Of a stretch of 64,000 nucleotides of DNA, positions 61,171-64,000 are shown in pieces. Location: NCBI RefSeq assembly GCF_008275125.1, contig NZ_CP043473.1, forward strand, positions 2,790,001-2,854,000, in the 5' to 3' direction. The position numbers and the translations under genes were made by a program. This DNA comes from Chromobacterium paludis. Its GTDB lineage: Bacteria > Pseudomonadota > Gammaproteobacteria > Burkholderiales > Chromobacteriaceae. Within the stretch, counting starts at the first letter, position 1. Each line of letters opens with the position of its first letter. The notes below the pieces were generated by a model, which saw only the letters and a program-made list of their open reading frames with translations, made no database searches and was not told the origin of the DNA.

Positions 61171-61945
61171 ATGCCGCCATTCAATTCTGCCTGACCATCA
61201 AAAACCTGTTTGGACTGGCGTTGAGGCAGACCATCGGCTTCGTGCAAAGCCTGCTCAAGTTGGCGGGTCTGGACTGGGGCGTCCCCGACTACAGCACGCT
61301 ATCCAGGCGCAGCAGACGCTGCAGGTCAAGACTCCCTACCAGAAAAGCTCAGGCACGCTGCATCTGCTGGTGGATAGCACAGGCATCAAGATGCTGGGCG
61401 AAGGTGAGTGGAAAACCAAGAAGCACGGCGCGGAATATCGCCGGCAATGGTGCAAAGTGCATCTGGGCATCGATGCGGAAACCCTGCAGATCCGCGCCAT
61501 TGAGGTGACAGATAACCGCCAGGGCGATGCGCAAATGTTGCCTGCGCTATTAACGCAAATTCCGGCCGATGAGCCGATAGCCTGCATGAGCGGCGACGGG
61601 GCTTTCGATACCAAGGCATGTCATGAGGCGATTGCCTCACGGGGCGCGATCGGGTGCATCCCGACCCGCAAGAATGCGAGGCCATGGACAGGAAGTTCGC
61701 TGGGTGTGCTGGCGCGCAACGAGATTCTACGGGCCACCAAGCTACTGGGCAGGGCGATCTGGAAGCGTTGGAGTGGTTATCATCGCCGTAGCTTGGTGGA
61801 AACCAAAATGGGTTGCTTCAAACGGTTGGGGGAAAGGGTGACGGCCCGTCGTTTCAATGGTCAAGTGGCAGAGCTGCAAGTGCGCGCAGCCATCTTGAAC
61901 CGCTTCAGCATGCTGGGCCGTCCTTGTACGGTGGCTGTGGCATAA
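61171..61945 (+). pseudogene. IS5 family transposase with 1-bp frameshift and 5' truncation
   Basis: The frame from 61171 reads [20 protein letters not shown] and ends in DYSTLSRR; near 61308 one base (G of a CGG) is missing and the protein continues in another frame (QQTLQVKTPYQKSSGTLHLLVDSTGIKMLGEGEWKTKKHG...). DDE residues in VDSTG, GDGAFDTKACHEA and the RSLVETKM Glu are present. The likely right IS end is near 61999, where terminal sequence (reverse GGCGCTGTTGCATAAATCC) meets the yqaJ copy. Confidence 0.85.
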
Positions 61946-61999
61946 ATCCGTTTGGGGAAAGGGGGTCCTCGACCTGTTCAGGATTTATGCAACAGCGCC

Positions 62000-62393
62000 G
62001 ATAGCTAGCGGTCTTGATTTCGAGGGTGCCGACGCCGGCATCGGCTCCGACGACTTCGCGGTCCAGGTTGGCCAGCATGAAGGGATGCTCGGCATGCTGC
62101 AGCACGGCGTTGACGCGACGCACTCTCCGTCCGGTGCGTTGGGCGTAGACCCCGGCCAGCACCGGCTCCAGGATCGTGCCCCAGAGCATCGGCTCTTTCT
62201 GCGCCAGGTCTTCTGGCGCCTTGCGGCCGGTCTTCTCCAGCCACAGCGACAGTGCGCACTTGTACGGCGACAGGCCGATGGCCGCCGCCGCGCCGGACGA
62301 GCCAATGCCTTGGCGCCGAATCGCTAGCCAAGCCTCGCGCGACAGCTTCAAGGTGGATGCCAGGCGCAGCGCCTGGCCGTAACGTTCACGCAT
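62000..62393 (-). pseudogene. YqaJ-type nuclease, second copy, truncated by IS5-type element
   Basis: The first 131 residues agree with the nuclease at 49894-50877 except at a few sites (GSSG for GSSD, KAPEDLA for KTPEDLS, MLWG for VLWG, GRR for GVK). The homology ends at TLEIKTASY, where IS sequence begins at about 61999. The remaining 200 residues are gone, including part of the active site. The start 62393 has the same GGAG site as the intact copy. Confidence 0.88.
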
Positions 62394-62481
62394 GATGCGC
62401 TCCAAAAGCATAATGCCCGATCTGGCGCAGGCCAGACCGGGCGGGAAGGAAAGGGAAACTGGCGAAACGGAAGGGAGGCGT

Positions 62482-62712
62482 TCAGCCCACCGGAATCAAC
62501 TGCCGCAGATGGGCTTCGCACGCCGCGCGGCTGGCAAAGCCCCGCATCGGAAAATAGTCAGCCCCGTCGTCCGCGGCATCGTCCCAGTCCAGCACCGTCA
62601 CGGCGCAATCGGGATGCGAGGCGTAGACGGCGCTGACCATACCGCCAGAGACGGTAATGATGATTTCCAGTGGCACGCCGGATGGGGCGGCATTCAACGG
62701 TTTGTCTGTCAT
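62482..62712 (-). CDS. Small plasmid-type protein (intact homologue of 50965-51201)
   Basis: 76 aa from ATG 62712. LEIIITVSGGMVSAVYASHPDCAVTVLDWDDAADDGADYFPMRGFASRAACEAHLRQLIPVG. Acidic, with two Cys, probably a small alpha/beta fold. This is the uninterrupted form of the gene that carries an amber codon at 51106. It lies between the YqaJ and DUF5983-like genes, all on one strand. GGAG-type site (GAGGAGAACCCC) precedes the start. Function unknown. Confidence 0.65.
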   Translation of the reverse strand: MTDKPLNAAPSGVPLEIIITVSGGMVSAVYASHPDCAVTVLDWDDAADDGADYFPMRGFASRAACEAHLRQLIPVG

Positions 62713-62722
62713 GGGGTTCTCC

Positions 62723-63016
62723 TCACCAGTAATACGCCGGCAGCTCTGGCACCACATCGCCATCGGCATCCAATCGCAGCCAGGTGGTGGCTGGGTAATG
62801 CGTCTGTACCCAGCGCATCAGTTGCTGAAGATCGGGATGCTGCGGAAACTGCTCGACGGGATCGCTATCGCTTTCGCCCAAGGCGATGAAATAGCCGTTG
62901 CCGTATTCGGCGAAGGTCATTCGCCCCCAGTCGCCGGCATGGTTCTGCAGCCAGGCGTTGGTCTGCTCACGGATATGGATGGTGGAAAGCACGGGAAGGG
63001 TCATGATCCAGTTCAT
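62723..63016 (-). CDS. DUF5983-like small protein
   Basis: 97 aa: MNWIMTLPVLSTIHIREQTN...DWGRMTFAEYGNGYFIALGES...LQQLMRWVQTHYPATTWLRLDADGDVVPELPAYYW. The LSTIHI opening and the C-terminal WLRLDADGDVVPELP resemble DUF5983 proteins of plasmids, from memory. It is 13 bases downstream of the DUF932 part. In the first copy of the module this gene is absent between DUF932 (51207) and the small gene (51201). Confidence 0.55.
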   Translation of the reverse strand: MNWIMTLPVLSTIHIREQTNAWLQNHAGDWGRMTFAEYGNGYFIALGESDSDPVEQFPQHPDLQQLMRWVQTHYPATTWLRLDADGDVVPELPAYYW

Positions 63017-63028
63017 GGCGCCACCTTC

Positions 63029-64000
63029 TCAAGCGACCAGCGCCCACGCCTGCTCCAGCGCGCGCTGTTTCAGCTGTGCGCCCTGGCCGAACCAGGCGGA
63101 GTCCAGACGGTAATCCTGGTTGCGGGCGCGGCGGTGATGATCGACATACTCCGTCACCGCGTTGAGCAGCCCCCAGGCGGTGCCGCGGGCGCCGGTCAGC
63201 ATGGATCCCATGCCCGCGCCGCTGTAGAGCGCGATCAACTGCTGGGTGGGCTTGGAGATCGGCAGGCTGTCATCGTCCACCACCGCCTCTCCCATCACTT
63301 CCTGGAAGAACTGCTGCGCCTCCTGCGGCGACACCGTGCGCCGGCTCAACTGCTTGAGATTGCCGATGAAACAATCCCAAGACGACAGGCCGATGCCCAG
63401 CGCTTCCTTGACCGCCTTGGGATCGAATACCGTCGAATGCGGCACTTTCACCGCGCCGCTGTTGTTGCCCACCGCCAGCTGCAGGGTGTTGTTGCACACC
63501 ACTCGCACCGAGGTGAACTGCGCGGTAGTCGCCAGCGTGCCGTCGCAACTGGTGGCCAGCACTTCGACCTGGCCGCTGCTCAGCGGCACCCGCACCAGGC
63601 GCAGCCGCAGCGGCTGCAAGGGCAAACCGTGCGCGGCGAAGCCCGGGCGATGGGCGCTGCTGGGTGTGATGTCGATCACCGCGCTGGCGGCGCCGGAGGC
63701 GACGAAGGCCCGCACCTGGGCGCTGAAGTCCAGTTTCAAACGGATGCAGAAATGGCGCTGCTTGGCCTGCAGCAGCGCGAACAGCCAGTACGCCGGGTAG
63801 CCGCGGTCCAGCACCAACAAATCGTTCGCTTGCAGTTGGTCGAGCTGGCTGGCCAGCACCGTGCGCTCATCCTCGGTTTCGGAAGTGAGGTCGGCGCGCA
63901 GAATCAGGCCGGTGCTGGCTTCGCACAGGGCAGAAGCGCGGGCGAGGCTGTAAATGCCGGTGTCGGTGTGGTAGCAACCAAAGCCGTCGCCGCCCTCGCG
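63029..64000 (-). pseudogene. Chimeric ORF: IS4-type transposase fused in frame to DUF932 C-terminus
   Basis: On the minus strand the frame is open from the window edge. Residues from there to about 63561 are the N-terminal/central part of an IS4 transposase (SETEDERTVLASQLDQLQANDLLVLDRGYPAYWLFALLQ, with the second catalytic Asp). From about 63550 it is the DUF932 C-terminus (CDGTLATTAQFTSVRVVCNN... to the stop at 63029). The junction lies in an 11-base shared sequence, GGTGGCCAGCA (63551-63561), present in both parents (51729-51739; complement of 53477-53487). It lacks the transposase catalytic Glu and the DUF932 N-terminus, so activity is doubtful. Confidence 0.85.

Overview
The first 31.4 kb is ordinary chromosome of a high-GC Gram-negative bacterium. 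Gene content and protein style (fmdB-DUF502-aspS cluster, long-form QueF, FlgO-type lipoprotein, AhpC, MltA, MurJ, RluA, POT transporter, lysR/lysA pair) fit a Chromobacterium-like betaproteobacterium of the Neisseriales. That placement rests on recall of gene families, not on a search.

Layout. 1-1.3 kb: 3' end of a FliD-like gene. 1.4-10.4 kb: GntR regulator plus CynX-type exporter, a FlgO-type lipoprotein pair, the ybbA-ybbP ABC operon divergent from tesA, and an MFS gene. 10.4-17.7 kb: ahpC, a ribbon-helix-helix-like gene, a REPIN-like element, the fmdB-DUF502-aspS operon, and a fabI-phosphate acyltransferase-ackA operon. 17.7-31.4 kb: rpsT, murJ, queF, rluA, alaX, a peptide transporter, lysR/lysA, mltA and several small envelope genes.

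31.49-43.63 kb: an integrated filamentous phage (inovirus) bounded by 50-bp direct repeats (one mismatch). The repeats are the 3' half of a CAU-anticodon tRNA gene. Reading leftwards it carries an HTH gene, a small putative ssDNA-binding gene, a replication initiator (HUH plus paired tyrosines), small coat and membrane genes, a pIII-like adsorption gene, a DUF2523/pVI gene, Zot/pI and a pIV-like secretin, then four tiny genes. A divergent repressor and a tyrosine integrase sit at the right end, with a perfect palindromic operator between repressor and replication operon. At the left end, on the opposite strand and strikingly AT-rich, is a two-gene unit (soluble 314 aa plus four-helix membrane 193 aa) of unknown function. 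It is the best candidate here for an undescribed system, probably phage defence or superinfection exclusion.

43.6 kb to the end: a second integrative element begins directly at the second tRNA fragment with its own P4-type integrase. No intact copy of the tRNA was seen, so the element probably continues past the window. It carries a DUF3768 gene, exported proteins and a recombination module (DUF932, YqaJ nuclease, RDF-like protein). A diverged partial copy of that module lies at 62.0-63.6 kb. Between the copies lie a set of stress-type genes (BON proteins, CbpA/CbpM, PRC-barrel, small membrane proteins, SYLF lipid-binding protein) and many broken insertion sequences. The last ORF is an in-frame fusion of an IS4-type transposase to the C-terminal part of a DUF932 protein.
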